Origin: Francisellaceae bacterium
GTDB lineage: Bacteria; Pseudomonadota; Gammaproteobacteria; Berkiellales; Berkiellaceae
Length of the DNA: 5,799 bases
Assembly: GCA_023266415.1 (NCBI GenBank)
Contig: JAHFQG010000078.1
Location: 1 to 5,799 of the forward strand
Reading direction: 5' to 3'
Position numbers and translations under genes: made by a program. Positions 5,750 to 5,799 of this stretch are shown here, piece after piece (the first letter of the stretch is position 1; each line of letters starts with the position of its first letter). The notes below the pieces were generated by a model, which ran no database searches, had not been told where the DNA came from, and worked only from the letters and a program-made list of their open reading frames with translations.

Positions 5750-5799
5750 GTCATCCCAAGCGTAGCCCGTCATCCCGAGCGTAGCGAGGGATCTCCTTA
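5750..5799. repeat. Direct repeat of a CATCCC(A/G)AGCGTAGC element, running off the window
   Basis: A 17-base unit (5750-5766) recurs at 5769-5785 with a single A/G difference, giving a 19-base period. The second copy continues GAGGGATCTCC in the style of widespread dispersed repeats found in several proteobacterial genomes. More of the array or element probably lies beyond the window edge. The 5603-5799 region otherwise shows no credible gene and no clear promoter. Confidence 0.7.

Noticed and set aside
5701..5784. Short plus-strand open frame starting at ATG 5701
   Set aside because: It is made entirely of inverted and direct repeat sequence, with no ribosome site or protein-like composition.

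Overview
The window is a compact, entirely minus-strand stretch of a Gram-negative bacterial chromosome with moderate base composition. It holds five protein genes and almost no spare sequence. Reading in the direction of transcription (right to left), it has five parts. (1) A 197-base repeat-rich intergenic region fills 5603-5799. (2) A 323-residue polytopic membrane protein of the lysylphosphatidylglycerol-synthase-TM / flippase-like family occupies 4631-5602. (3) A secreted outer-membrane beta-barrel of autotransporter type occupies 3325-4560 and ends in a clear intrinsic terminator. (4) A 296-residue protein that I do not recognise occupies 2228-3118, behind an exact consensus sigma70-type promoter. 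(5) A pyrophosphate-type 6-phosphofructokinase (988-2223) and the N-terminal two thirds of the murein-recycling ligase Mpl (1-917, cut by the window edge) follow.

Organism: the outer-membrane barrel and Mpl point to a Gram-negative proteobacterium. Mpl, a PPi-type PFK and dispersed palindromic repeats together recall gammaproteobacteria of the Coxiella/Legionella kind, but this is an impression from protein style and not a demonstrated placement. An alphaproteobacterial endosymbiont with similar repeats is not excluded.

Transcription appears to fall into three units. The flippase-like gene has no recognisable promoter in the window. The outer-membrane protein has its own good promoter (TTGAGA, 16 bases, TATAAT) that overlaps the stop codon of the gene before it, and it ends at the hairpin at 3266-3298. 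The third unit starts at TTGACA-17-TATAAT (3218-3246). It probably carries the unknown gene, PFK and Mpl together: PFK starts with TTG only four bases after the unknown gene's stop and takes its Shine-Dalgarno from inside that gene, and no terminator separates PFK from Mpl.

Functionally, PFK feeds glycolysis reversibly using pyrophosphate, and Mpl reattaches recovered murein tripeptide to UDP-MurNAc. No direct biochemical link between them is evident. The most unusual items are the unknown coiled-coil/hydrophobic-segment protein that is translationally tied to a core glycolytic enzyme, the A/T-tract leader behind a perfect promoter, and the cluster of three different repeat types at the right edge. 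I saw no complete mobile element, CRISPR array, tRNA or rRNA.
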